This document shows, one piece after another, positions 9,295 through 18,505 of a DNA stretch of 42,625 nucleotides (position 1 is its first letter; the number at the start of each line of letters is the position of its first letter). The notes under the pieces are model-generated. The model was given only the letters and a program-made list of their open reading frames with translations, was not told where the DNA came from and made no database searches. Position numbers and translations under genes: made by a program. Source of the stretch: an uncultured Clostridia bacterium (GTDB lineage: Bacteria; Bacillota; Clostridia; Christensenellales; Aristaeellaceae); assembly GCA_946187775.1 (NCBI GenBank), contig CAMHSI010000009.1, forward strand, positions 1-42,625, given 5' to 3'.

Positions 9295-10455
9295 TCAGCG
9301 GCAGGCGGACAGGATGACTCCGGCCGCTTCACGAATCAGGTTTTCGGGGATGTTGAGGGCGGGGAGAAGCCGGACCTTGTCCTTGGCCGTGAGGCAAAGC
9401 ACGCCGTTTTCCATGCAGGCCTTCACCACATCGGCAGCAGGCTTTTCCGTTTTCAGCCCGAGCATGAGGCCGCAGCCGGTGACGGAAAGGATTCCCGGGG
9501 CGCCTTCCAGCAGGCTCCGGAGCAGGGCGGCCTTTTCGCGAACCTGGGCGAGGAAGGAATCCGTGAGCCGGGTGAAGACGGAAAGGGCAGCGGCGCAGGC
9601 AACGGGATTTCCCCCGAAGGTGGAGCCGTGGTCTCCGTAGGAAAAGACATCCTTCACCTTCTCGCCCAGCAGGCAGGCGCCCAGGGGCAGGCCGCCGGCA
9701 AGACCCTTGGCGGTGGTGACCACATCCGGATGGAGGCCGTAATTCATATAGGCGTAGAGCTGCCCGGTGCGTCCGTTGCCGGTTTGCACCTCATCCACCA
9801 TGAGAAGAATATCCTGCTCCCTGAGATAAGCTTCAAGGGCGGTGGCAAAGGCGGGATCCAGCGGGACTACGCCGCCCTCTCCCTGGATGCACTCAATGAG
9901 CACGGCAGCCACCTTTCCCCCGGCGCACAGGGCCTTCAGGGCGTCCAGATCCCCGGCAGGAAAATGGGCGAAGCCGGGAGTCAGGGGCTGGAACAGTTCG
10001 TGGTAATGATCCTGGCCGGTGGCGGCCAGGGTTGTGAGGGTGCGGCCGTGGAAGCTGTTTTCCAGGGTGACGATGACGGAGCAATCCGGGCCCTTGGTTT
10101 CCGCAGCCCACTTCCGGGCGACCTTGATGGCGCATTCATTGGCCTCGGCGCCGGAATTGCCGAAGAAGACCCGGGACATGCCCGTGCGGGTGCACAGGGC
10201 TTCCGCAAGGCGGGCGCAGGGCTCGGTGTAATACAGGTTGGACATGTGCTGGACCCGGTGAATCTGGTCCTCCACGGCGGCAATCCAGGCCTCGTCGGCG
10301 ACGCCGAAGGAGGTGACGGCAATGCCGGAACCCATATCGATATATTCCTTGCCGGCGGCGTCCTTTACCAGGGAACCCCTGCCGGAGACAATCTCCACGG
10401 GAAAGCGCCTGTAGGTATGTGCAACATAGGCTTGATCGGTTTCAAATGTATTCAT
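9295..10455 (-). CDS. argD: Acetylornithine aminotransferase
   Basis: PLP-dependent class III aminotransferase converting N-acetylglutamate semialdehyde plus glutamate to N-acetylornithine. 386 aa. Motifs visible: GxGIAVTSFG near the N-terminus, FFGNSGAEANE (cofactor phosphate cup), NSFHGRT, the DEVQTGNGRTG segment with the PLP-contacting Asp, and the Schiff-base Lys in TTAKGLAGGLPLGA. Start at 10455 has AGGAGG with 5-nt spacing; an upstream in-frame ATG at 10506 adds 17 unconserved residues. Fourth step of the arginine pathway encoded together with argB, argC and argJ. Confidence 0.95.
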   Translation of the reverse strand: MNTFETDQAYVAHTYRRFPVEIVSGRGSLVKDAAGKEYIDMGSGIAVTSFGVADEAWIAAVEDQIHRVQHMSNLYYTEPCARLAEALCTRTGMSRVFFGNSGAEANECAIKVARKWAAETKGPDCSVIVTLENSFHGRTLTTLAATGQDHYHELFQPLTPGFAHFPAGDLDALKALCAGGKVAAVLIECIQGEGGVVPLDPAFATALEAYLREQDILLMVDEVQTGNGRTGQLYAYMNYGLHPDVVTTAKGLAGGLPLGACLLGEKVKDVFSYGDHGSTFGGNPVACAAALSVFTRLTDSFLAQVREKAALLRSLLEGAPGILSVTGCGLMLGLKTEKPAADVVKACMENGVLCLTAKDKVRLLPALNIPENLIREAAGVILSACR

Positions 10456-10507
10456 GGGAGCCTCCTGATGTTCGGTTGTGTGCAGCCCGGATATTGCCGG
10501 GAGCATT

Positions 10508-11404
10508 TCAGCTGTCCCAGCCGCGGTCTGTGGCTTTTTCGGAATCGGAGAAACGGGTGCCGGCGCCTTCGTCGGTCAGCAGTTCCATCAGGATGGAATG
10601 GGGGACCCGTCCGTCCATGATGACCACATTTTTCACGCCGCGGGCGATGGCGGTGGCGCAGCATTCCACCTTGGGAATCATGCCGCCGGAGATGACCCCG
10701 TTTTCCTTCAGCTGGGAGAGCTCATCCAGGGAGATTTCCGGGATGAGGCTGGAGGGATCCTTCACATCCCGAAGGATTCCGGCGATATCCGTCATCATGA
10801 TCAGGGTTTTGGCGCCGAGGGCTCCGGCGATATAGGCGGCGGCGGTGTCGCCGTTGATATTGTAAGCGTTGCCGGATTTATCGCAGCCGACGGTGGAGAT
10901 GACGGGAATATAGCCTTTATCCAGCAGGTCGGTGACGGGCTGGATGTGGACCTTCTGGATTTCCCCGACAAAGCCCAGACGCTCATCCTTCACGGTGCAC
11001 TGGAGAAGCCGGCCGTCCATGCCGGAGAGGCCGACGGCTTTGCCGCCCTTCATCTCCAGCAGGTTGACCAGGGTTTTGTTGATTTTGCCGGCAAGCACCA
11101 TCTGGACGATATCCATGGTTTCCCGGTCGGTGACCCGGAGTCCGCCGACGAATTCCGGTTTCTTGCCGAGGCGGTCCATGAGCTCGTTGATCTCCGGGCC
11201 GCCGCCGTGAACCAGGACCACCCGGACGCCGATGAGCCAGAGGAGGACAATATCCTCCATGACCTGCTGCTTCAGCTGCTCATTGATCATGGCGTTGCCG
11301 CCGTATTTGACCACCACGACCCGGCCGGAATACTGCCGGATATAGGGCAGGGCGGCGGTGAGCACCTCCGCACGCTCCAGGTTTGTCAGTTCATCATGAT
11401 GCAT
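10508..11404 (-). CDS. argB: Acetylglutamate kinase
   Basis: Phosphorylates N-acetylglutamate (amino acid kinase fold). 298 aa, usual length. N-terminal KYGGNAM lysine motif, VHGGGPEI glycine loop, the N-acetylglutamate site around FVGGLRVTD, and the C-terminal ISGGMIPKVE segment. The extra N-terminal helix (MHHDELTNLERAEVL...) is of the kind found in hexameric, arginine-sensitive enzymes, so feedback inhibition by arginine is likely (inference). AGGAGG lies 7 nt before ATG 11404. 22 bp separate it from argJ and 52 bp from argD. Confidence 0.96.
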   Translation of the reverse strand: MHHDELTNLERAEVLTAALPYIRQYSGRVVVVKYGGNAMINEQLKQQVMEDIVLLWLIGVRVVLVHGGGPEINELMDRLGKKPEFVGGLRVTDRETMDIVQMVLAGKINKTLVNLLEMKGGKAVGLSGMDGRLLQCTVKDERLGFVGEIQKVHIQPVTDLLDKGYIPVISTVGCDKSGNAYNINGDTAAAYIAGALGAKTLIMMTDIAGILRDVKDPSSLIPEISLDELSQLKENGVISGGMIPKVECCATAIARGVKNVVIMDGRVPHSILMELLTDEGAGTRFSDSEKATDRGWDS

Positions 11405-11426
11405 GGGAAGAACCTCCTGATATGGA

Positions 11427-12671
11427 TTAACTGCGGTAATCGCCGTTGATGGTAACGTAATCGTGGGTCAGGTCGCAGCCCCAGGCGGTGGCTTCCTCCG
11501 TGCCCATCTTCATATCGCAGGAGAAGCAGACCTTCTTCTCCGCCAGGATGGCAGCGGCCTTCTCCTCGTCAAAAGCCTGGACGCAGCCGTCTTTGTAGAA
11601 GCAGACGGTTTCCTTCTCCCCGTGGAGATACACCTCTATGACGGCGGGATCAAAGTCCGGCCCCGCGTAGCCCAGGGCACAGAGAATCCGGCCGCAGTTG
11701 GCGTCCCTGCCGAAGATCATAGCCTTGACCAGGCTGGAGCCGACAACGGAACGCGCAAGGGTGCGGGCATTTTCCTTCGTATCCGCGTGATACACCCGCA
11801 TTTCCACCAGATGGGTGGCGCCTTCCCCGTCGGAAGCCATGAGGACCGCCAGGTCGCGGCAGACGGAGAAGAGGGCTTCCCGGAAGAGGGAATAGCTCTC
11901 ATCCTCCCCGGTAACCGGCCGGTTTCCCGCAAGGCCGCTGGAGAGGAGGAGCAGGGTATCGTTGGTGCTGGTGTCCCCGTCCACGGTGATCATGTTGAAG
12001 GTGTCCGGCACCACGGTGCGCAGGGCCTTGACCAGCAGGTCACGGGAGATGTCGCAATCGGTGGTGATATATCCGAGCATGGTGCACATATTGGGATGGA
12101 TCATGCCGGAGCCCTTGCTCATTCCGCCCAGGGTGACCGGGACCGTTCCGTTCCCGTCCGCGGCGAGAAGGTCAAAGGTGACAGCAAACTCCTTGTTTAC
12201 GGTGTCCGTTGTCATGATGGCCCGGCTGGCGGCGGTGCCGGCCTCCTGCGTGGCGGAGAGGGTTTCGGCCATGGCGGAAATTCCGGCTGAAATCCTGTCC
12301 AGCGGGAGATTGGGGCCGATGACGCCGGTGGATCCCAGCAGCACGGAGGAAGCGGGAACGCCGAGAACGGCGGAGGCGCAGTCTGCCGTGGCCCGGCAGA
12401 GGTCCAGCCCGTTTTTGCCGGTGGCGGCATTGGCGATGCCGGCGTTGACAACCACCGCCTGCACGGGGGCGCCGGATTCAACGATCTCCCGGTCCCACAG
12501 CACGGGGGCGGCTTTTACTTTGTTTGAAGTGAAGGTTCCCGCAACGCGGCAGGGGACGTCGCCAACGATCATGGCCATGTCCGTGCGCCCCTTGTATTTG
12601 ATGCCCGCGGCGCAGCAGGCAGCCCTGAAGCCCTTTGCGGCGGTAATTCCGCCGGATATTCTGCGGATCAT
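11427..12671 (-). CDS. argJ: Ornithine acetyltransferase (ArgJ), self-cleaving
   Basis: Transfers the acetyl group from N-acetylornithine back to glutamate; bifunctional versions also act as N-acetylglutamate synthase with acetyl-CoA. 414 aa, N-terminal nucleophile fold, expected to self-cleave before the catalytic Thr. That Thr is T197 in KGSGMIHPNMCTML; the residue before it is Cys (codon TGC), where most family members have Ala. Other conserved segments: FTSNKVKAAPV, NAGIANAATG, STGVIG near 115, TTDT near 155. ATG 12671 overlaps the stop of the upstream acetyltransferase gene by 4 bp. Its presence implies the cyclic (acetyl-recycling) arginine pathway. Confidence 0.95.
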   Translation of the reverse strand: MIRRISGGITAAKGFRAACCAAGIKYKGRTDMAMIVGDVPCRVAGTFTSNKVKAAPVLWDREIVESGAPVQAVVVNAGIANAATGKNGLDLCRATADCASAVLGVPASSVLLGSTGVIGPNLPLDRISAGISAMAETLSATQEAGTAASRAIMTTDTVNKEFAVTFDLLAADGNGTVPVTLGGMSKGSGMIHPNMCTMLGYITTDCDISRDLLVKALRTVVPDTFNMITVDGDTSTNDTLLLLSSGLAGNRPVTGEDESYSLFREALFSVCRDLAVLMASDGEGATHLVEMRVYHADTKENARTLARSVVGSSLVKAMIFGRDANCGRILCALGYAGPDFDPAVIEVYLHGEKETVCFYKDGCVQAFDEEKAAAILAEKKVCFSCDMKMGTEEATAWGCDLTHDYVTINGDYRS

Positions 12672-13135
12672 TCCGTATCCTCTCCTATAAAGTGCGTTAT
12701 ATTTTCCTGGTTCAGCACAAACTCGTAATAATTCACATCGGATTTCCGGGTCCAGCCGATCTTGTTCCAGAAGGCATTGCCGGCATCATTGCTTGCAAAG
12801 GCAATGAGGGAAACCTTGTTGATGCCCATGAGCTTCAGCTGCTGCATGCAGTAGCCAACCATCCGGGTGCCGATGCCGCGGCGCCGGTAGTCCCGGGCGA
12901 CACAGACATGATAGAGGGCTCCCTGCCGCCCGTCGGACCCGCAGAGGATGGAGCCGACGATGCGGTTTCCGTCCCGGGCCACGACGCTGGTGGTGGGATT
13001 GCGAAGGATGAAACGGCGGATATCCGCCGGGGAATCATCCAGGGTACGGATGCCGAAGCCCCGGATGGTCATCCACAGCGCCCGGACATCGTCATAATCA
13101 TCGACGGTCATGGGCTGAATGCGTATATCGTCCAT
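12668..13135 (-). CDS. GNAT-family N-acetyltransferase in the arginine operon
   Basis: 155-aa single-domain acetyltransferase. The acetyl-CoA loop is RRRGIGTRM (about residues 83-91), preceded by a beta strand YHVCVARDY, and the C-terminal half ends with the NDAGNAFWNKIGW motif common in GNATs. The sequence resembles the YpeA-like group. It starts 1 bp after the argC stop and overlaps argJ by 4 bp, so it must be translated with the arginine genes. Substrate is not evident; N-acetylglutamate synthesis (priming the ArgJ cycle) is attractive from context, but protein or metabolite acetylation is equally possible from sequence alone. Confidence 0.85.
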   Translation of the reverse strand: MDDIRIQPMTVDDYDDVRALWMTIRGFGIRTLDDSPADIRRFILRNPTTSVVARDGNRIVGSILCGSDGRQGALYHVCVARDYRRRGIGTRMVGYCMQQLKLMGINKVSLIAFASNDAGNAFWNKIGWTRKSDVNYYEFVLNQENITHFIGEDTE

Positions 13136-13136
13136 G

Positions 13137-14063
13137 TTATCCTTTCACCAGCCCGAGGGTTTCCTCCACCCCCAGCACAAGATTCATATTTTGGATGGCG
13201 GCGCCGGAAGCGCCCTTGCCAAGGTTGTCGAAGCGGGAAACCAGCAGGATCCGCTCCGGGGTTCCGAAAACGGAAACCTCGAGATCATCCCGGCCGGCCA
13301 GCGCGCCGGCGGAAAGGAAGCCCTCCTCCTCCGGGGAGGAAACGAAGCGGACCAGGCCGGAGGTGTAATACTCCCGGTATACCTTGCGGATTTCCTCCGG
13401 AGAGGCCTGGGTTTCCGCAGGCGTCAGGGGAACGGTGACCTCCATGCCGGCATAATAGGGAGCCACGATGGGACAGAAGACCGGGGCGTGCTCCAGGCCG
13501 CATACGGCCGCCATCTCCGGAAGATGCTTATGGGTCTGGCCCAGGGCATACTGCCGGGGAGCCCGGAAGAGTTCGGGCATCGGGTCTGCCTCATAGCCGG
13601 CGATCATTTTCTTTCCCCCGCCGGAATAGCCGGTGAGAGAAAAGCAGGAAAGCCGGACATCTGCTTTCAGCAGTCCGGCCTGAACCAGCGGAGCCACCAG
13701 CGACACAAAGCCGCTGGCGTGGCATCCGGGATTTGCAATGCGGCGGGAGGAGGCAATCCTGCTCCGCTGCCCTTTGAGCTCGGGGAAACCGTAGGTCCAG
13801 CCCTCCGCCGTGCGGTGGGCGGTGCTGGTGTCGATGATGACCGCATCGGGAGAGGTTACCAGGGAAACAGCCTCCCGCGCCGCGTCATCCGGCAGGCAGA
13901 GGAAGGATACCGCCGCTGTGTTCAGGGCGTCCGCCCGGGCGGAGGGATCCTTGCGCAGCTCCTCCGGAAGGGAGATCAGCTGCAGATCCTCCCTTCCGGA
14001 AAGACGCTCCCGGATCCTCAGGCCGGTTGTGCCCGCGCTGCCGTCAATGAATACTTTCGTCAT
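13137..14063 (-). CDS. argC: N-acetyl-gamma-glutamyl-phosphate reductase, type 2
   Basis: NADPH-dependent reduction of N-acetylglutamyl phosphate to the semialdehyde. 308 aa, the short type 2 form: it starts directly with the dinucleotide loop VFIDGSAGTTGLR and lacks the extra segments of the ~345-aa type 1 enzyme. Catalytic Cys is in NPGCHASGF; the His of the active site is in the HKHLPEM segment. GAGGT precedes ATG 14063. It lies 12 bp after argG. Type 2 enzymes are typical of proteobacteria and a subset of Firmicutes. Confidence 0.95.
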   Translation of the reverse strand: MTKVFIDGSAGTTGLRIRERLSGREDLQLISLPEELRKDPSARADALNTAAVSFLCLPDDAAREAVSLVTSPDAVIIDTSTAHRTAEGWTYGFPELKGQRSRIASSRRIANPGCHASGFVSLVAPLVQAGLLKADVRLSCFSLTGYSGGGKKMIAGYEADPMPELFRAPRQYALGQTHKHLPEMAAVCGLEHAPVFCPIVAPYYAGMEVTVPLTPAETQASPEEIRKVYREYYTSGLVRFVSSPEEEGFLSAGALAGRDDLEVSVFGTPERILLVSRFDNLGKGASGAAIQNMNLVLGVEETLGLVKG

Positions 14064-14075
14064 TTTTTACCTCAG

Positions 14076-15299
14076 TTATTTTTTTGCCGCCGCGTCCACC
14101 AGGGCCTGCACCTTTGTGGGAAGACCGAAGAGGGTGATGAAGCCGGCGGAATCCTTCTGGTTGTAATCGCTGGCGCCGAAGGTGGCAATATCCTCGGAAT
14201 ACAGGGAATGGTCGCTCCAGACGCCGGCACGGATGATATTGCCCTTGTAGAGCTTGAGCCGGACCTTGCCGGTGACCTTCTCCTGGGTTTTGTCCACAAA
14301 GGCGGAAAGGGCTTCCCGCAGGGGGGAGAACCACAGGCCGTTGTACACCAGCTCGGCGAAGGTGATGGAGAGCTTCTGCTTCTCATGGAGGGTGAGCTTA
14401 TCCAGGCAGACGGACTCCAGGGTTTCATGGGCCTTGTAGAGGATGGTTCCGCCGGGGGTTTCATACACGCCGCGGCACTTCATGCCCACAAGGCGGTTTT
14501 CCACGATGTCGATGATGCCGATTCCGTTTTTGCCGCCCAGGTCGTTGAGCTTCAGGATGATGTCCTTGGCGGAGAGCTTTTCGCCGTTCAGGGCAACGGG
14601 AGTACCCTGCTCAAACTCCAGGGTGATGTAGGTGGGCTCGTCCGGGGCATCCAGCGGGGAGACTCCCATTTCCAGGAAGCCGGGCTTCTCATACTGGGGC
14701 TCGTTGCCGGTATCCTCCAGGTCCAGGCCTTCATGGCTCAGGTGCCAGAGGTTCTTGTCCTTGGAATAGTTGGTTTCCCGGGTGATCTTCAGGGGGATGT
14801 TGTGGGCTTCGGCATAGTCGATTTCCTCATCCCGGGACTGGATCTCCCACTCCCGCCAGGGAGCGATGATGGGCATATCCGGGGCAAAATGCTTGACAGC
14901 CAGCTCGAAACGGACCTGGTCGTTGCCCTTTCCGGTGCAGCCGTGGCAGATGGCGTCCGCCCCTTCTTTTTTCGCGATTTCCACCAGGCCCTTGGCGATG
15001 CAGGGACGCGCGTGGCTGGTGCCTAGCAGGTATTCCTCGTAGACGGCGCCGGCCTTCATGGTGGGGATAATATAATCGTTGACATACTCATCCGTCAGGT
15101 CCAGGACATACAGCTTGGAAGCGCCGGTTTTCAGGGCCTTTTCCTCCAGGCCGTCCAGCTCGGTGCCCTGGCCCACATCGCCGGAGACGGCGATGATTTC
15201 GGGATTGTTGTAATTCTCCTTCAGCCAGGGAATGATAATGGAAGTATCCAGTCCGCCGGAATAGGCGAGAACAACCTTTTTGATTTCCTTTTTATTCAT
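14076..15299 (-). CDS. argG: Argininosuccinate synthase
   Basis: ATP-dependent ligation of citrulline and aspartate. 407 aa, usual for the family. PP-loop AYSGGLDTS at residues 12-20, the [13 protein letters not shown] motif, and the aspartate/citrulline site residues further on. Start at 15299 has GGAGG 7 nt upstream; the frame stays open for 39 more codons upstream, but that stretch is the promoter/operator region. First gene of the operon ending with carB. The usual partner argH (lyase) is not within the window. Confidence 0.97.
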   Translation of the reverse strand: MNKKEIKKVVLAYSGGLDTSIIIPWLKENYNNPEIIAVSGDVGQGTELDGLEEKALKTGASKLYVLDLTDEYVNDYIIPTMKAGAVYEEYLLGTSHARPCIAKGLVEIAKKEGADAICHGCTGKGNDQVRFELAVKHFAPDMPIIAPWREWEIQSRDEEIDYAEAHNIPLKITRETNYSKDKNLWHLSHEGLDLEDTGNEPQYEKPGFLEMGVSPLDAPDEPTYITLEFEQGTPVALNGEKLSAKDIILKLNDLGGKNGIGIIDIVENRLVGMKCRGVYETPGGTILYKAHETLESVCLDKLTLHEKQKLSITFAELVYNGLWFSPLREALSAFVDKTQEKVTGKVRLKLYKGNIIRAGVWSDHSLYSEDIATFGASDYNQKDSAGFITLFGLPTKVQALVDAAAKK

Positions 15300-15315
15300 G
15301 GGGAATCCTCCTTCG

Positions 15316-15329
15316 TGCATGATTATGCA
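15316..15329. promoter_or_regulatory. ARG-box-like operator over the argG start site
   Basis: Perfect inverted repeat TGCAT-GATT-ATGCA. It has the half-site length and 4-bp spacing of the ArgR/AhrC ARG box (TGAAT-N4-ATTCA) with one symmetric change per half. It lies immediately downstream of the argG -10, over the expected start site near 15326, the right place for repression by arginine-bound ArgR. Confidence 0.65.
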
Positions 15330-15332
15330 TGG

Positions 15333-15361
15333 AATATATACCTGAAGAATCATCATGTCAA
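15333..15361 (-). promoter_or_regulatory. Promoter of the argGC-GNAT-argJBD-carAB operon
   Basis: Minus strand: TTGACA (15361-15356), exactly 17 bp, TATATT (15338-15333). Near-perfect sigma-70/sigma-A promoter; strong unless repressed. Confidence 0.88.
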
Positions 15362-15415
15362 GGGAAAATTGCATAAAAAGAAACGAAAAACAAAGAAAAC
15401 GCACAGGGAATTCCA

Positions 15416-15465
15416 AAATGCATAAAGGAATGCATAATATTCATCCGTTCGCATAAACGAATGAT
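15416..15465. promoter_or_regulatory. Distal cluster of ARG-box-like half-sites
   Basis: Repeated TGCAT/ATTCA elements: TGCATAA at 15419 and 15431, the imperfect palindrome TGCATAATATTCA at 15431-15443, and a degenerate CGCATAAACGAATG at 15451-15464. A lone TGCATAA half-site is at 15370. About 110 bp separate this cluster from the promoter operator, compatible with looping by an ArgR hexamer. It also abuts the rnz promoter. Confidence 0.45.
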
Positions 15466-15493
15466 TGCAAGAACGGGGGAAAGGGAGTAAAAT
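15465..15493 (+). promoter_or_regulatory. Candidate promoter of rnz
   Basis: TTGCAA (15465-15470), 17 bp, TAAAAT (15488-15493). The start would fall near 15500, leaving a ~60-nt leader to the chosen rnz start. It rules against translation starting at TTG 15465 or ATG 15492, which overlap these boxes. Confidence 0.6.
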
Positions 15494-15560
15494 GATTGGT
15501 CAGGTATTGGATTTTGCGATTCCGGCCCGGGACTCGCGCGGAGGAGGAGAGGATCAGAGG

Positions 15561-16502
15561 ATGCTGGAGCTATGCACGCTGGGAACCGGCGGGACGCTGC
15601 CGCTGGCGGACCGGGCGCTTTCCTCCCTGTATGTGCGGGATAACGGACGGGGAATGCTGATTGACTGCGGGGAAGGAACCCAGGTGGGGATCCGGAAGCT
15701 GGGATGGGGATTCCGGTGCATTGAGGATGTGCTGCTTACCCATTACCACGGGGATCACTGCACGGGACTGGCCGGATTCCTGCTGAGCCTGGAAAAAGCC
15801 GGGAAAACGGAAACGCTGCATATCTGGGGGCCGAAGGGGCTGAAGCGGGTGGTGGAAGGACTGTGCGTGATCGTTCCGCCGCTGAGCTACCCGGTGATGC
15901 TTCACGAGCTGCCGCCGGAGGGCGGGGAGCTGGAAGCCATCGGCCTTCGGATCCGCGCCTTTCCGGTGGACCACGGAGGAATTCCGTGCTACGGATATCG
16001 GATGACGCTGGAGCGGAAGAACGCCTTTGACCCGGAAAAAGCGAAGGGGCTGGGGATTCCGGTGACGGAATGGAAGAGACTGCAGCAGGGGGAAACGCTT
16101 GTGCTGCAGGGGAAGGAAATCCGGCCGGAGGATGTTTCCGGGAAGGCCAGGAAGGGGATTACCGTTGTATTTTCCACGGACACGCGCCCCTGCGAGACCC
16201 TGGAGAAAAACACAAGGGGCGCGGATCTCCTGATCCTGGAGGGAATGTACGGGGAAGAGGAAAAGCTGCCCCTGGCGCTGAAGAACCATCACATGCTGTT
16301 TCGGGAAGCCGCGGAGATTGCCCGGAAGGCGGATCCTGCCGCGCTGGTGCTGACCCATTTCAGCACCAGCCTGGATGACCCGGAAAGCTGCCTGGACAAC
16401 GCGCGGAACATTTTTGAGAAGACATGGACGGCACGGGACGGGGAAATCTTCACCCTGCGCTATCCGGTGAAAGAGGAAAAAGCATGGATCAGTTTGTGCT
16501 GA
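15561..16502 (+). CDS. rnz: Ribonuclease Z (tRNA 3' endonuclease)
   Basis: Metallo-beta-lactamase-fold endonuclease trimming tRNA 3' trailers. 313 aa from ATG 15561, matching the ~305-aa short RNase Z family that begins MxLCTLGT. Motifs: LIDCGEGTQ, the zinc motif [23 protein letters not shown], and the late HFS/T segment (LTHFSTS). GGAGGAGAGG lies upstream of 15561. An in-frame ATG at 15492 with GGGAG would add 23 residues, but it overlaps the -10 box of the likely promoter. The gene overlaps uvrB by 19 bp. Confidence 0.93.
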   Translation: MLELCTLGTGGTLPLADRALSSLYVRDNGRGMLIDCGEGTQVGIRKLGWGFRCIEDVLLTHYHGDHCTGLAGFLLSLEKAGKTETLHIWGPKGLKRVVEGLCVIVPPLSYPVMLHELPPEGGELEAIGLRIRAFPVDHGGIPCYGYRMTLERKNAFDPEKAKGLGIPVTEWKRLQQGETLVLQGKEIRPEDVSGKARKGITVVFSTDTRPCETLEKNTRGADLLILEGMYGEEEKLPLALKNHHMLFREAAEIARKADPAALVLTHFSTSLDDPESCLDNARNIFEKTWTARDGEIFTLRYPVKEEKAWISLC

Positions 16503-18505
16503 AAGCGCCCTACAGCGCTTCCGGGGACCAGCCGCAGGCCATTGAAGCCCTGGCCGCAGGCATCCGGGCGGGAATGAAGGAGCAGATCCTGCTGGGGGTT
16601 ACGGGAAGCGGGAAGACTTTTACCATGGCATCGGTGATTGAGAAAATACAGAAGCCGACGCTGGTGATCGCCCACAACAAAACCCTGGCGGCCCAGCTGT
16701 GCACCGAGCTGCGGGCGTTTTTTCCGGACAGCCGGGTGGAATACTTCGTTTCCTATTACGATTATTACCAGCCGGAAGCATACATCGCCTCCTCGGATAC
16801 CTATATTGAGAAGGACGCTTCCATCAACGAGGAGATTGACCGGCTCCGCCATTCCGCCACCGCCGCGCTGCGGGAGCGGAAGGATGTGATCATTGTGGCT
16901 TCGGTGAGCTGCATCTATTCCATGGGGGACCCCAGCGAATATGAGGGGCAGATGCTGAGCCTGCGGCCGGGAATGACCTATCCGCGGCAGCGCCTGCTGC
17001 GGGACCTGATCGACATCCAGTATGAACGGAACGACACGGATTTTGAACGGGGATCCTTCCGGGTGCGGGGAGACGTGATTGAGATCATTCCCGCGGGAGA
17101 AAAGGAACGGGCCCTGCGGGTGGAGATGTTCGGGGACGAAATCGACCGCATTTCCCAGGTGGACGCGGTGAGCGGGCATGTGCTGGCCACCCTGGAGCAT
17201 GCGGCGCTGTTTCCGGCAACTCACTACGCCACGGATCCGGCCCACATGGAGGAGCATATCGGGGAAATTGAGCGGGACCTGCAGGAGCGGATCGCCCAGT
17301 TTGAGGCGGAGGGACAGCTGCTGGAGGCCCAGCGGATCGCCCAGCGCACCCGGTATGACATCGAGATGATGCGGGAGATCGGCTACTGCCAGGGAATTGA
17401 GAACTATTCCCGGTATTTTGACGGACGGAAACCGGGAGACGCGCCCTATACGCTGCTGGACTATTTCCCGGACGAGTTCCTGGTGATGATCGACGAAAGC
17501 CACGTGACGGTGCCGCAGATCCGGGCCATGTACAACGGGGACAGGGTGCGGAAGGAAACCCTTGTGAAATACGGATTCCGGCTGCCTTCCGCCTACGACA
17601 ACCGGCCGCTCCTGTTTGAGGAGTTCGAGGCCAGGATCGGCCAGACCATCTATGTTTCCGCAACGCCGGGGCCCTATGAACGGGAGCGGGCGCAGCAGAC
17701 CGTGGAGCAGATTATCCGGCCCACGGGGCTGCTGGATCCGAAGGTGATCCTGCGGAACGCGACGGGACAGGTGGACGACCTGGTGGGCGAAATCCGCGGC
17801 GTGGTTGCCAAGGGAGAACGGGTGCTGGTGACCACGCTGACCAAGCGCATGGCGGAAAGCCTGACGGATTACCTGAAGGAGCTGGACATCCGGGTGCGCT
17901 ACCTGCACAGCGATATACAGACCATTGAACGGATGGAGCTGCTGCGGGACCTGCGGCTGGGAGAATATGACGTGCTGGTGGGCATCAACCTGCTGCGGGA
18001 AGGCCTGGACCTTCCGGAGGTGGCGCTGGTTGCGATCCTGGACGCGGACAAGGAAGGATTCCTCCGCAGCGAGACCTCCCTGATCCAGACCATCGGGCGG
18101 GCGGCCCGGAACGCGGACGGACGGGTGATCCTCTACGGGGATACGCTGACGGAGAGCATGGCCAAAGCCATGTCGGAAACAAACCGGCGGAGGGCCCTGC
18201 AGGAAGCCTATAACAAGGAGCACGGGATTACTCCGGAAACCGTAAGGAACGCCATCCGGAACGTGCTTGAGGTGACCAGGAAGGTGGAGGAAAGCGCTCC
18301 GGAAGCCCTGACGGAGGATGAACGGAACGCGCTGATGCGGCAGATTGAGGAAGAGATGATCGGCGCGGCCAGGGAGCTGGAGTTTGAGCGGGCGGCAGAG
18401 CTGCGGGACCAGCTGCTGAAGCTCCGGGGAGAGGCCCCGATGAAGGATGACATGCAGCAGAGAAGACACAGAAGAAGGGAGAGAACGAGGAAGAGTGAGC
18501 ACTGA
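16484..18505 (+). CDS. uvrB: Excinuclease ABC subunit B
   Basis: DNA damage-verifying helicase of nucleotide excision repair. 673 aa. Walker A GVTGSGKT at 38-45; the beta-hairpin [14 protein letters not shown] that clamps DNA; DESHV (Walker B); helicase motifs near [10 protein letters not shown] and QTIGRAARN; and the C-terminal UVR motif (LMRQIEEEM...LRDQLLKL) that binds UvrC. ATG 16484 has AGAGGA upstream and starts inside the 3' end of rnz. uvrA and uvrC are not in the window. Confidence 0.98.
   Translation: MDQFVLKAPYSASGDQPQAIEALAAGIRAGMKEQILLGVTGSGKTFTMASVIEKIQKPTLVIAHNKTLAAQLCTELRAFFPDSRVEYFVSYYDYYQPEAYIASSDTYIEKDASINEEIDRLRHSATAALRERKDVIIVASVSCIYSMGDPSEYEGQMLSLRPGMTYPRQRLLRDLIDIQYERNDTDFERGSFRVRGDVIEIIPAGEKERALRVEMFGDEIDRISQVDAVSGHVLATLEHAALFPATHYATDPAHMEEHIGEIERDLQERIAQFEAEGQLLEAQRIAQRTRYDIEMMREIGYCQGIENYSRYFDGRKPGDAPYTLLDYFPDEFLVMIDESHVTVPQIRAMYNGDRVRKETLVKYGFRLPSAYDNRPLLFEEFEARIGQTIYVSATPGPYERERAQQTVEQIIRPTGLLDPKVILRNATGQVDDLVGEIRGVVAKGERVLVTTLTKRMAESLTDYLKELDIRVRYLHSDIQTIERMELLRDLRLGEYDVLVGINLLREGLDLPEVALVAILDADKEGFLRSETSLIQTIGRAARNADGRVILYGDTLTESMAKAMSETNRRRALQEAYNKEHGITPETVRNAIRNVLEVTRKVEESAPEALTEDERNALMRQIEEEMIGAARELEFERAAELRDQLLKLRGEAPMKDDMQQRRHRRRERTRKSEH

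Noticed and set aside
12692-15026. Plus-strand open frames opposite the argC/argG and GNAT genes
   Set aside because: Antisense shadows; no ribosome binding sites and no similarity to known proteins, while the minus-strand genes are complete.
15300-15480. TGCATAA repeats considered as a CRISPR-like or replication-origin repeat array
   Set aside because: Too few, irregularly spaced and palindromic; better explained as ArgR-type operator sites beside a strong promoter.
16460-18502. 680-codon open frame on the minus strand opposite uvrB
   Set aside because: UvrB on the other strand has every conserved motif; the reverse frame has none and no ribosome binding site.
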